Shown in pieces: positions 1 through 7,665 of a DNA stretch of 64,000 nt. Numbering within the stretch: the stretch's first letter is position 1; every line of letters begins with the position of its first letter. The stretch covers positions 752,634 through 816,633 of the forward strand of contig NZ_KI629786.1 of NCBI RefSeq assembly GCF_000503775.1. The letters are read 5' to 3'. The notes under the pieces were generated by a model. The model was given only the letters and a program-made list of their open reading frames with translations, made no database searches and was not told where the DNA came from. A program made the position numbers and the translations under genes. Source of the stretch: Brevibacillus panacihumi W25 (GTDB taxonomy: Bacteria; Bacillota; Bacilli; Brevibacillales; Brevibacillaceae).

Positions 1-1283
1 TGGTTCACCAGCACTTCATGCTGTTTGGAGAGTTTAGTGTTGCTGAAAATATTGTCATTGGCTACGAGCCCAGCAAGAGCGGCTTTTTCCAGCGAAAAGA
101 GGCCGTAGCGAAGGTCAGGGAATTGAGCGAGCAGTACCGCATCCCCGTTGATCCGCTGGCACGAGTCGCCAGTTGCTCGATCGGAGAGCAGCAACGGGTG
201 GAAATCCTCAAGGTTTTGTACCAGGGGGCAGACATTATCGTGCTGGATGAACCGACGGCTGTCTTGACGCCGCTTGAGGTAAAGGATTTGCTCAAAACGA
301 TCCGTCATCTGGCAGACAGTGGAAAGAGCGTCATCCTGATCACGCACAAGCTGCAGGAAGTGATGGAGGTAGCGGACCGGATCACGGTATTGCGCGGCGG
401 AAAAGTCACCGGGAGTGTAGCGAAAGAGGAGACGGACGTCGACGATCTGGCCCGGCTGATGGTAGGCAGGGAGCTGCAGCAGCTAAGCGAAAGGCTTCCT
501 TTGGACGGCAAACCTCTCTTGCAAGTCGAAAACCTGACAATCCGCGACAAACAATTGTTGCTCGATCGAGTCAGCTTTGCTGTCCATCACGGGGAGATCG
601 TCGGAATCGCTGGCGTCTCGGGCAATGGTCAGTCGGAGCTGCTGCAAGCCATAAGCGGGCTACGGACGGTACAGGAAGGAACCGTTCGACTGGGCGGTGT
701 CGATGTCACGAACCAGTCAGTCGCCAAGATCCGTGAGACGGGGCTTTCCCACATACCGGAGGATCGTTACCTGTGGGGAGCTGCGAAGACGGAGAGCGTG
801 GAAGAAAATGCGCTCATGGGGTATCAGCGAAAAGCTGCCTACAATCGGCGCGGAGTGATTGCCCGGGATGCCTTCCGCCGTGTCGTGCAGGAGTGGGTCA
901 AGCGTTTTGCGATCAAGACGGGTTCCCGGCAGCTCCAAGAGCAGGCAGGCAATCTGTCAGGCGGAAATTTGCAGAAGCTGATCGTTGCGCGTGAGCTGGG
1001 CCACCAAACGGCGTTTCTAATGGCGGCTGAACCGACGCGTGGCGTAGACATCGGTGCGATGGAATACATCCACCAGGCTTTGATCGAAAAGCGCAACAGC
1101 GGAGACGGCATTTTGCTCGTCTCCTCAGAGTTATCCGAAATCTTGGCATTATCGGACAGAATCCTGGTTATGTACAAGGGGAAAATCGCAGGGGAATTAT
1201 CCCGTGCGGAGGCTTCGGAAGAAAAAATCAGCGTGCTGATGGCAGGAGGAAGCATTCATGGTAGCAGTCAAAGAGCTATGTAA
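1..1283 (+). CDS. nupO: Nucleoside ABC transporter ATP-binding protein (5' end outside window)
   Basis: ATPase of a BmpA-type nucleoside importer, carrying two ABC domains in one chain. The reading frame is open from base 3 with VHQHFML before the first internal Met, the usual Q-loop context, so the Walker A of domain 1 lies upstream of the window. Visible are signature SIGEQQRVEI and Walker B IIVLDEPTA of domain 1. Domain 2 has a Walker-A-like GIAGVSGNGQSE without the lysine, signature NLSGGNLQK and a degenerate Walker B (AAEPTRGVDIGA), as is usual for this family (RbsA/MglA/YufO type). It overlaps the next gene by 26 bases. A lipoprotein binding subunit is expected just upstream. NupO-type rather than sugar specificity is inferred from the permeases and the phosphorylase downstream. 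Confidence 0.9.
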   Translation, partial: VHQHFMLFGEFSVAENIVIGYEPSKSGFFQRKEAVAKVRELSEQYRIPVDPLARVASCSIGEQQRVEILKVLYQGADIIVLDEPTAVLTPLEVKDLLKTIRHLADSGKSVILITHKLQEVMEVADRITVLRGGKVTGSVAKEETDVDDLARLMVGRELQQLSERLPLDGKPLLQVENLTIRDKQLLLDRVSFAVHHGEIVGIAGVSGNGQSELLQAISGLRTVQEGTVRLGGVDVTNQSVAKIRETGLSHIPEDRYLWGAAKTESVEENALMGYQRKAAYNRRGVIARDAFRRVVQEWVKRFAIKTGSRQLQEQAGNLSGGNLQKLIVARELGHQTAFLMAAEPTRGVDIGAMEYIHQALIEKRNSGDGILLVSSELSEILALSDRILVMYKGKIAGELSRAEASEEKISVLMAGGSIHGSSQRAM

Positions 1284-2328
1284 GTCACTGGTTCAGCCGC
1301 TGTTGGCTGTCTTCATCGGCTTGTTGACTGGTGCGGTGGTGATCGCTGCCGTCGGAGAGTCGATTATCGGCACGTATCAAGAGTTGTGGAAGGGAGCATT
1401 CGGCAGCTTTTATTTTTTCTCTTCTACCCTGGCGCGCGCCACGCCGATCATGCTGATTGCCCTGGGGCTCGCATTGGCCTTTCGCGCAGGCGTCTTTAAC
1501 CTGGGGGCAGAAGGACAAATGGTGCTCGGGGCGATCAGCGCGACGCTGGTAGCCATCTATCTGCCGGCACCGGGAATCGTGAAAATGCTCGCTGCTCTCG
1601 TGACGGGAATTGCCATGGGTGGTCTGTGGTCCTTGATGGCCGGGTATATGGAGGCGAAATTCCGCATCCCTCTATTGATCTCCACGCTGCTGCTCAACTA
1701 TATCGCGGTGCTGTTCGCCAGCTATCTGGTAACGGAACCCTTCCAGGACAAAGGCGGTTCAGCCGCGTTGGCGCAGACGGTCATGCTGGATAAAAGCATA
1801 TGGCTTCCGAAGCTGTTCGCGGGAATGAGCGTGCATGCCGGCTTTCTCATCGCCTTGGCAGCGGCTCTCCTGCTGTTCTGGGTGCTGCGCTTCACGCCGT
1901 TTGGCTATGAAGTAAAGATGCTGGGGCAAAATCCGTTTTTTGCGCAGTACGGGGGGATACAGCGGATTAAAGTGATGCTGACAGGGATGTTCGCCAGCGG
2001 CGCTTTTGCCGGGTTGGCCGGGACAGTAGAGGTGCTGGGTTCCCATTACCGTTTTGTCGACGGCGCCCTGACCGTTCCCAATTTCGCCTGGACAGGCCTG
2101 ATGGCAACTCTCTTGGCCAACTCCAACCCGATTGGGGTCATCTTCACTTCCATTCTGCTGGCAGCTTTTCAGACCGGAGCCATGGGCGTGGAACGGAATA
2201 CCGAAGTCCCTCTGGAACTGGCAAGCGTGATTCAGGCAGTACTCATCCTGTTTATCTCCGCCAAATTCAGTTACACCTGGTGGAAACAGCGGAAGAAGAA
2301 AGGGGGAAATACGCATGGAGTGGCTTGA
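1258..2328 (+). CDS. nupP: Nucleoside ABC transporter permease (NupP type)
   Basis: First membrane subunit of the nucleoside importer, 356 residues, within the usual size range for YufP/NupP. It is hydrophobic throughout, with about 8-10 predicted membrane spans. The segment ALAFRAGVFNLGAEGQMVLG is the characteristic BPD_transp_2 motif that contacts the ATPase. The ATG at 1258 follows GGAGGAAG and lies inside the end of the ATPase gene, so translation is probably coupled. It overlaps the second permease by 14 bases. Family assignment is firm; the nucleoside substrate is inferred from the operon. Confidence 0.9.
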   Translation: MVAVKELCKSLVQPLLAVFIGLLTGAVVIAAVGESIIGTYQELWKGAFGSFYFFSSTLARATPIMLIALGLALAFRAGVFNLGAEGQMVLGAISATLVAIYLPAPGIVKMLAALVTGIAMGGLWSLMAGYMEAKFRIPLLISTLLLNYIAVLFASYLVTEPFQDKGGSAALAQTVMLDKSIWLPKLFAGMSVHAGFLIALAAALLLFWVLRFTPFGYEVKMLGQNPFFAQYGGIQRIKVMLTGMFASGAFAGLAGTVEVLGSHYRFVDGALTVPNFAWTGLMATLLANSNPIGVIFTSILLAAFQTGAMGVERNTEVPLELASVIQAVLILFISAKFSYTWWKQRKKKGGNTHGVA

Positions 2329-3217
2329 TTGGTCTCTCATCAGCTCGACGATTCGCATGGTAACCCCGATTCTTTTGGCTGCATTGGGTGGAGCGCTTTG
2401 TTCGCGCGTTGGCATTTTTAATGTAGGGCTTGAAGGGCTGATTCTGGTCGGCGCCTTTTCTGCAATCGTCGGGAACCATTTTACCGGCAGCCTGATCCTC
2501 GCCGTATTGATTGCTGCGGCAGCCAGTGTGTTGTTCTCCTTGCTGTTTTCTTACATGACGATCGGATTGAAGGCCAATGAAATTGTCGTCGGGGTGGCGA
2601 TCAACTTTTTGGCCTTGGGGATTACGACGTTTGCTTTGCGCGCTATCTTTGATGTGAAGGGCGCCTTTTACGACAAAGACATGGCGGGCTTGCCCCGTCT
2701 GGAGATTCCACTCATCCACGATATTCCTGTGGTATGCGAGATCATCTCCGGCCATTCTCCGTTGGTCTATCTGGCATTTCTGGCCGCTATTTTGCTCTAC
2801 ATTTTCCTGTATCGGACCGTGACGGGCTTTCGTGTCCTGGCAGTGGGGATGAATCCGGTAGCGGCACGCAGTCTGGGGCTGAAGGCGACGCGCCTGCAGG
2901 TCATGGCGATTCTTTTGTGTGGTGTGCTGTGCGGTGTGGCGGGAGCTCAGCTTTCCCTGGGGCAGGTCACTATGTTTACTGAAGGCATGACGGCTGGACG
3001 CGGCTTTATCGCGCTCGTGGCAATGATGATGGGGCAGTCCCATCCGCTCGGCATTTTGGCGTCGAGCCTGCTGTTCGGCTTTATGGATGCGCTGAGCATT
3101 CGGCTGCAGGGCTTTTCCATTCCTACGCAGTTTACATCCATGCTGCCGTACGTGCTGACGATCGCCGCGATGTTTTTCCTGAAGGAGAAGAACAGGGGAG
3201 TTGGCAGCAATCAATAG
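2315..3217 (+). CDS. nupQ: Nucleoside ABC transporter permease (NupQ type)
   Basis: Second permease, 300 residues, expected to pair with the 356-residue subunit in the membrane. It carries the same family motif in the form CSRVGIFNVGLEGLILVGAF near residue 30. The ATG at 2315 follows GGGGGAAA and overlaps the preceding gene. A conserved-looking loop near residues 185-195 (AVGMNPVAARSLGLK) is typical of YufQ-like proteins. The ATPase-permease-permease order matches nupOPQ of B. subtilis. Confidence 0.9.
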   Translation: MEWLDWSLISSTIRMVTPILLAALGGALCSRVGIFNVGLEGLILVGAFSAIVGNHFTGSLILAVLIAAAASVLFSLLFSYMTIGLKANEIVVGVAINFLALGITTFALRAIFDVKGAFYDKDMAGLPRLEIPLIHDIPVVCEIISGHSPLVYLAFLAAILLYIFLYRTVTGFRVLAVGMNPVAARSLGLKATRLQVMAILLCGVLCGVAGAQLSLGQVTMFTEGMTAGRGFIALVAMMMGQSHPLGILASSLLFGFMDALSIRLQGFSIPTQFTSMLPYVLTIAAMFFLKEKNRGVGSNQ

Positions 3218-3256
3218 AAGTCGTCTGTAGGTGAGGGAAAAAGGAGGAAGAACAGC

Positions 3257-3919
3257 ATGAACAAGGCTGATCGCATCAAACAAATGAAGGTGCCGGCGGT
3301 CGATCCAGCGTTGGCAAAACGGCTTCCGCCCGGACAGGTGCTGACGGAGCGCTTTCCGATCCTGCATGAAGGGGAAGTGCCGGAATACGACATGAAGACT
3401 TGGACGCTGCGGGTGTTCGGAGAGGTGGACCGGGAAGTAACTCTCAGCTACGAGGACATCCTGGCGATGCCGCAAAAGACCGTGACTCGGGACATTCATT
3501 GCGTGACACGCTGGTCGCGCTTCGACAACGCCTTTACCGGGGTGGGCTTTCGCGACTTCATGCAGGCCATCGGAGTGGAGCCGCGCGGTTCTTATGTGAT
3601 GCTGCATGGCGATCATGATTATACGGCCAATCTGGCTCTGAGCGATCTGGACCGCGACGATGTGCTGCTCGCCCACTCCTTCGAGGGGGAGAGACTGACG
3701 AGCAAGCATGGCTGGCCATTGCGCATGGTCGTGCCGCATCTCTACTTTTGGAAAAGCGTGAAGTGGCTGCGCGGAATTGAATTCATCACGGAAAACAAAC
3801 CGGGCTTTTGGGAGCAGAACGGATTTCATATCAATGGCGATCCCTTCCTGGAGGAGCGTTTCTCCGGGGAAGCCCTGCCGATCCCAGAAGACGAGTGGGA
3901 GAGAAAGGAGTTTGATTAA
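3257..3919 (+). CDS. Molybdopterin-dependent oxidoreductase (sulfite oxidase/YedY fold, YuiH-like)
   Basis: 220-residue protein of the oxidoreductase molybdopterin-binding family. DIHCVTRWSRFDN near residue 78 contains the cysteine expected to ligate molybdenum; HGDHDYTANL and LPLRMVVPHLYFWKSVKWL-like stretches further on also fit the family. There is no Tat signal or membrane segment at the N-terminus, so it is probably cytoplasmic, like B. subtilis YuiH and unlike E. coli YedY/MsrP. It lies 39 bases after the permease gene with its own AAAGGAGGAAG site and directly before the phosphorylase, so it appears to be part of the same transcript. Its substrate is unknown and its link to nucleoside uptake is not obvious. 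Confidence 0.85.
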   Translation: MNKADRIKQMKVPAVDPALAKRLPPGQVLTERFPILHEGEVPEYDMKTWTLRVFGEVDREVTLSYEDILAMPQKTVTRDIHCVTRWSRFDNAFTGVGFRDFMQAIGVEPRGSYVMLHGDHDYTANLALSDLDRDDVLLAHSFEGERLTSKHGWPLRMVVPHLYFWKSVKWLRGIEFITENKPGFWEQNGFHINGDPFLEERFSGEALPIPEDEWERKEFD

Positions 3920-3920
3920 A

Positions 3921-4646
3921 TTGTTGACCAATCTGAAAGTAGATCCAGCTCAACTGCCCAAGCGAATCATCGTGTGCGGCGATCCCAAGCGAGCAGCTTT
4001 GATCGCTTCCAAGCTGACCGATCATCGCAGCATCGGGGAAAACCGGGAATATCACAGCTACGCCGGAACCTGGAAGGGAGTCGAAGTCGCCGTCGTCAGC
4101 CATGGCGTCGGTTCGCCGGGAGCGGCTGTGTGCTTCGAGGAGTTGGCAAAAGGCGGCGCGCAAGTGATCATTCGCGTCGGGACTGCGGGCTCGTACCAGC
4201 AGCACATTACCCCGGGAAGTCTCGTGATCAGCTCATCCGTCGCGCGCCAGGACGGATTGACGAGCCAATTGGTTCCCGCTGGATTCCCGGCTGTCGCCGA
4301 CCGCCACGTAGTAGATGCATTGGTGCAGGCGGCCAAAAACCATGACGCAGACCTGAACGTAGCGGAAGGCATCACGCTGACACTGGACGTCTTTTACAAC
4401 GGCGTGTTGGAGTTCCCGCACAAGCTGTATCAAAAGGCGGGGGTACTCGCCGTAGAGATGGAAAATTCAGCTCTGTTCGTCATTGCAGCACTCAGAGGGG
4501 TAAAAGCAGGCTCCATATTGGCGATAGACGGCTATGCCGACGCCGATCTTCTAGAAAGCTACAATCCGCATACAGACGTGATGGCAAAGGCGATTGAGGC
4601 GGAAGCGCTGATTGCGCTCGATGCGGTGATTCAGGTAGTAGTGTAA
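3921..4646 (+). CDS. udp: Nucleoside phosphorylase (uridine phosphorylase-like)
   Basis: Phosphorolytic cleavage of nucleosides to base and ribose-1-phosphate (PNP/UDP superfamily). Seen are the phosphate-binding stretch near the N-terminus (VCGDPKRAA), VVSHGVGSPGAAVCFEEL, RVGTAGSY, and the ribose/base-binding GVLAVEMENSALFV with the MEN glutamate. The frame is open from 3777, but the best start is TTG 3921, ten bases after GAAAGGAG; TTG 3912 and 3924 are alternatives. It begins one base after the preceding stop, so the importer, oxidoreductase and phosphorylase form one operon. The name udp is by similarity; purine versus pyrimidine preference cannot be read from sequence alone. Confidence 0.85.
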   Translation: MLTNLKVDPAQLPKRIIVCGDPKRAALIASKLTDHRSIGENREYHSYAGTWKGVEVAVVSHGVGSPGAAVCFEELAKGGAQVIIRVGTAGSYQQHITPGSLVISSSVARQDGLTSQLVPAGFPAVADRHVVDALVQAAKNHDADLNVAEGITLTLDVFYNGVLEFPHKLYQKAGVLAVEMENSALFVIAALRGVKAGSILAIDGYADADLLESYNPHTDVMAKAIEAEALIALDAVIQVVV

Positions 4647-5182
4647 AGGTCTGCTAACGCTTTTTTCAAGCGATCCTGCTGCTGGAAATGATGGCGATAG
4701 TGCATCTCGACCAGCGCAAACCACTCCCTGGCATTCAATGCGCCGAAACCGGGATGCTGCACGTGATGGCGGGACGTGCTGGCTTCCAGTCGCGGTGCCG
4801 TCTCCTTCAAGCGCTGCAGCACCGCTTGGAAGCCGCCGATGATTTGTTCCCTGCTCTCGGGCTGCGGGGGCGTATACTGCGGCGATGCAGGAACATGGAT
4901 GCGAATCGGGGGAATCGAGCCTTGGGTGAAGACCTTTTCGCCCACCTCTGTTTTGCCATTTTGGACGGAAGCCGTCTCCTCGCTTGCCGTTAAGCATGCC
5001 TCTACATTGGCCAATTGCATGTAAAGCGCAGCATGGATCAGATGCAGGTACATTTGTCCAAGGGACCAGTCATCAATGCTTGCCTTCCACGTCAATTGGC
5101 GCATGTCCAGGGTGTCAAGTTCTGCAAGATAACGGTCCGTATGCTCCGTCACTTGCTTGATCATATCGTTTGGGTTCATCAT
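4631..5182 (-). CDS. DinB family protein
   Basis: About 183-residue four-helix-bundle protein of the DinB/YfiT superfamily. The first metal-ligand type histidine lies in the YLHLIHAALYM segment, and the C-terminal EMHYRHHFQQQ holds the others. Many family members are metal-dependent thiol transferases (bacillithiol S-transferases among them), which fits the bacillithiol genes nearby, but the function here is inference. The ATG at 5182 lies nine bases from AAAAGGAG; GTG 5185 is possible. Its 3' end overlaps the phosphorylase end by 16 bases tail to tail. Confidence 0.8.
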   Translation of the reverse strand: MMNPNDMIKQVTEHTDRYLAELDTLDMRQLTWKASIDDWSLGQMYLHLIHAALYMQLANVEACLTASEETASVQNGKTEVGEKVFTQGSIPPIRIHVPASPQYTPPQPESREQIIGGFQAVLQRLKETAPRLEASTSRHHVQHPGFGALNAREWFALVEMHYRHHFQQQDRLKKALADLYTTT

Positions 5183-5221
5183 CACTACCAGCTCCTTTTG
5201 TATGGTTAGCCCAAGTATAAA

Positions 5222-5257
5222 AAAACGCTACTGACACCTGTATGTCAGTAGCGTTTT
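5222..5257 (-). terminator. Rho-independent terminator of the yojF-bshB2-regulator operon
   Basis: A 12-bp stem ACGCTACTGACA / TGTCAGTAGCGT with a six-base loop. On the minus strand it is followed by a T run. The regulator stop codon lies inside the hairpin. Confidence 0.85.
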
Positions 5258-6192
5258 CGCATTTTATGAATTTCCTCGCGTACGCGGATGCGCAAGGAGT
5301 CAGGCTCCAGGACGGTGACATCTGCGCCCCATCCCAACACCCATCGCAGCAATTCATCAGGGTGATTGACACGAAAGCGGAGGAGCAAACCTTCTGGATG
5401 CTCCTCGATTGCCTCCATGAAAAAGTTATTCGATTCCTCGATCTTGTCGCGAATGCTGGCATCAGCAAGAATTCGTACGACTGTATTTCGGTTGTCTGGC
5501 GGTCTGTAGCGTTGCAGCTGGAAATTGTCTGGGAGGGTATAGCTCTCCTCCAGCAGGGTGAGTCCCTTCATGCGCGACAAACGGAAATGGCGAATGTCAT
5601 GTCGCAGATCACAGTATGCGACCAGTGCCCACGAACCGTGGACCAGAACCAGGCCATAAGGGGCCACCACACGAGTGCTCCTCCTGTTTCCATCTGCTTC
5701 CTGCATCTTTTTCTGATAGTGAAAACGAACCTTTTTTCTTTCCAGCAAAGCGCGACGCAAAGTTTCCAAAAAGGTGGCCTCTTCATTCGCCGTATCCCAC
5801 CCGTTGGCCGCGATCAGTTTCATCGTGGAGCGGATGCGTGCCACATCTGCCCGGACATGCTGGGGCAGGATCGCTTCAATCTTTTTTTGCGCTGATTGTG
5901 CTTTGGCTCCATAGGCGGCATCGAATTTTTGCTCGATGAAATCCGCACCAATCAGCATCGCGACCGCTTCCTCTTCCGTGAAGTTGACGGGTGGCAAGAA
6001 ATAACCGTCTACGAGCGAATAGCCGACACCAGGCGCTCCAATCACCGGCACGCCAGATTCGCTTAATGCCTGGATATCCCGGTAGATGGTGCGCACGCTC
6101 GTTTCGTAGATGGCCGCCAGATCCTCGGCGCGCATGAGCCCCTTGCGCTGCAATTCAAGGACGATCGCCAGCATCCGATCGGTTTTATTCAT
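5245..6192 (-). CDS. YafY-type HTH transcriptional regulator with WYL domain
   Basis: About 315-residue DeoR-like regulator. An N-terminal HTH_11 winged helix is seen (MRAEDLAAIYETSVRTIYRD), followed by a linker and a WYL domain with the RVVAPYGLVLVHGSWALVAY core typical of ligand-sensing WYL regulators. The chosen ATG at 6192 overlaps the end of bshB2 by eight bases and lacks a strong ribosome site, suggesting translational coupling; the frame stays open upstream to 6318. WYL regulators often respond to nucleic acid or metabolite ligands. Position after bshB2 suggests a role in thiol or stress response, which is inference. Confidence 0.85.
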   Translation of the reverse strand: MNKTDRMLAIVLELQRKGLMRAEDLAAIYETSVRTIYRDIQALSESGVPVIGAPGVGYSLVDGYFLPPVNFTEEEAVAMLIGADFIEQKFDAAYGAKAQSAQKKIEAILPQHVRADVARIRSTMKLIAANGWDTANEEATFLETLRRALLERKKVRFHYQKKMQEADGNRRSTRVVAPYGLVLVHGSWALVAYCDLRHDIRHFRLSRMKGLTLLEESYTLPDNFQLQRYRPPDNRNTVVRILADASIRDKIEESNNFFMEAIEEHPEGLLLRFRVNHPDELLRWVLGWGADVTVLEPDSLRIRVREEIHKMRKRY

Positions 6193-6850
6193 GCGTTGAC
6201 CAATGATACGTGTAATACCGCTCTGCCTCCAAAAAGTGGCGCAGTTCCGCATGCTGCTGATCGTCCTCGTATCTCTCCAGCATTTTGGCTGATTGCGTGT
6301 AGTGGGCCTTGATCGCATTCATTTTCTTGTCTGCGACGCTGCTGATATCGACCACGACATCGGGCTGGCCCAGCACCTCCAGATGATTGCTGGAAAAGGC
6401 CACACAGTACAGCTCAGGACGTTGTTGGAGCGGGATGCGTTCGAGCGCTTCGATGGTCGCCTCCGCCATCGCTTCATGATCGGGGTGAACCGAGTGGCCC
6501 GGGTAATAGGTGTAGACGATGGTCGGCTGAATTTCCTGGACCACTTGATAGATCCGATCTACCATCGCTTGCCTGTCTTCAAATTCGACGGTTTTGTCAT
6601 GATAGCCCATCAAGCGCAGGTCGCTGATGCCCAAATGCTTGCACGCCTCCTGCAGCTCCCGTTTGCGAATATGCGGCAGCGTTTCCCGGTTGGCCGTAAT
6701 CGGGCTGCCCATCTGTCGTCCCATCTCTCCGAGAGTGCCGCACAGATACGTGATCGGTGTGCCGGCCTGGGCATGCAAAATGATGCTCCCGCCCAATCCA
6801 AAGGTCTCATCATCAGGGTGAGGGAATACTAATAAAACATGCGGTTTCAT
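6185..6850 (-). CDS. bshB2: Bacillithiol biosynthesis deacetylase (LmbE family)
   Basis: 221-residue zinc-dependent deacetylase that removes the acetyl group from GlcNAc-malate in bacillithiol synthesis. It has the LmbE signature FPHPDDETFGLGG (residues 8-20) and the second metal motif HSVHPDHEAM. The ATG at 6850 follows GGGGAAAAAG and overlaps the yojF stop by four bases. The yojF-bshB2 pairing is the same as yojF-yojG in B. subtilis, which is why BshB2 is preferred over other LmbE proteins. Confidence 0.88.
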   Translation of the reverse strand: MKPHVLLVFPHPDDETFGLGGSIILHAQAGTPITYLCGTLGEMGRQMGSPITANRETLPHIRKRELQEACKHLGISDLRLMGYHDKTVEFEDRQAMVDRIYQVVQEIQPTIVYTYYPGHSVHPDHEAMAEATIEALERIPLQQRPELYCVAFSSNHLEVLGQPDVVVDISSVADKKMNAIKAHYTQSAKMLERYEDDQQHAELRHFLEAERYYTYHWSTHE

Positions 6851-7218
6851 TCTTTTTCCCCGCTTTCTGTCCCGAATGGGGTGACACTTAGTTGAAAGGC
6901 AATCATCAGACGGCCTTCCTCGTCGTGGCCTGCCATGAGCAGAACGTTTTCCGTGCTGGCAGGATCCCAATCCGTCAAGCCCTCCGCATAGATCCAGCCA
7001 TGCTCCATTTTCAGACCGACACGATAAGGCCCGTTGCCGGTAATCATTCCTCGCTCGAAGCGGACCACCACGTTGCGCACGAATGAACCGACCGAGATGG
7101 TTTTTTCTCCCCGCAGGACGGCGTAGGAGCCATTGGTTGTCTCCAGATGGAGATAGACGTCACGGTTGCAAAAATGCTCAAGCAGCGGTTGTATCTTTTC
7201 TGGTGAAATCGGCTGCAT
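6847..7218 (-). CDS. yojF: YojF family protein (DUF1806)
   Basis: 123-residue cytoplasmic protein of unknown biochemical role, always recognised by its pairing with BshB2. Seen are MQPISPEKIQPLLEHF at the start and the VVVRFERGMITGNGPYRVGL core. The ATG at 7218 follows AGGAGGAAAAA. It is the first gene of the yojF-bshB2-regulator operon and diverges from the ugp operon; the promoter must lie within roughly 7219-7290. Confidence 0.85.
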   Translation of the reverse strand: MQPISPEKIQPLLEHFCNRDVYLHLETTNGSYAVLRGEKTISVGSFVRNVVVRFERGMITGNGPYRVGLKMEHGWIYAEGLTDWDPASTENVLLMAGHDEEGRLMIAFQLSVTPFGTESGEKE

Positions 7219-7295
7219 GGTTTTTCCTCCTCAGATGGATGGCTTCACTATCTTATTGTATCTTTTCACTCCGTAAAAAGAAGATGCTATCGCAC

Positions 7296-7360
7296 TTTAC
7301 AAAACCTACGAGATTTGTTAACAACGCCTTCACGTCCCCTTAACGTCAGCAAGCTACCAT
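7296..7360 (+). promoter_or_regulatory. Putative PhoP-box array and promoter of the ugp operon
   Basis: Hexamers TTTACA (7296), TTAACA (7318), TTCACG (7329) and TTAACG (7340) sit on an exact 11-base phase, with one degenerate slot at 7307. This is the arrangement known for PhoP~P sites in B. subtilis (TT(A/T/C)ACA repeats spaced by about five bases). A -10-like TACCAT follows at 7355, at the distance usual for PhoP-activated promoters. The downstream operon is for phosphate-ester uptake, which agrees. Binding is not demonstrated. Confidence 0.7.
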
Positions 7361-7398
7361 GGGAAATAACAAGTGAATGGTTCTAAAAGGGTAGAGAC

Positions 7399-7665
7399 AT
7401 GGAGAAACCCCTGACATCTTTTCCAAGCACTTCCTCCGGGAGGTTCTTTGGCAACGTCATGTCATGGGTTTTTGTGTTGCCGGCCAGTTCTGATGAGATC
7501 ATGCTTGACCAATTGTCTGAATATAGTGGAGTAGACGAAAGCACGCTAGCGGCCTTGCTCGGTTTGACATTCTACTGGCTCGAGATACAAAAGGAGGGAT
7601 TCATGAGATGGCGAGAGTGGTACTTCAACATATTACCAAAACATTCCAAAGTCAAACGGTGGTAA
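7399..7665 (+). CDS. Doubtful 88-codon ORF in the ugp leader
   Basis: Open frame inside the region between the PhoP-box-like repeats and ugpC, overlapping ugpC by 58 bases in another frame. Its only ribosome-site candidate is a weak GGGTAGAG. The predicted product has an aromatic hydrophobic middle (LLGLTFYWLEIQKE) but I recognise no family. It could be a leader peptide or chance; the rest of 7219-7607 holds no other gene. Confidence 0.15.
   Translation: MEKPLTSFPSTSSGRFFGNVMSWVFVLPASSDEIMLDQLSEYSGVDESTLAALLGLTFYWLEIQKEGFMRWREWYFNILPKHSKVKRW

Noticed and set aside
2267..3931. 554-codon minus-strand frame across nupQ and the oxidoreductase
   Set aside because: Shadow; Gln/His/Arg-rich product with no domain.
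7564..7591. TTGACA-16-TACAAA before ugpC
   Set aside because: The start point would fall inside the ugpC ribosome site, leaving no usable leader.
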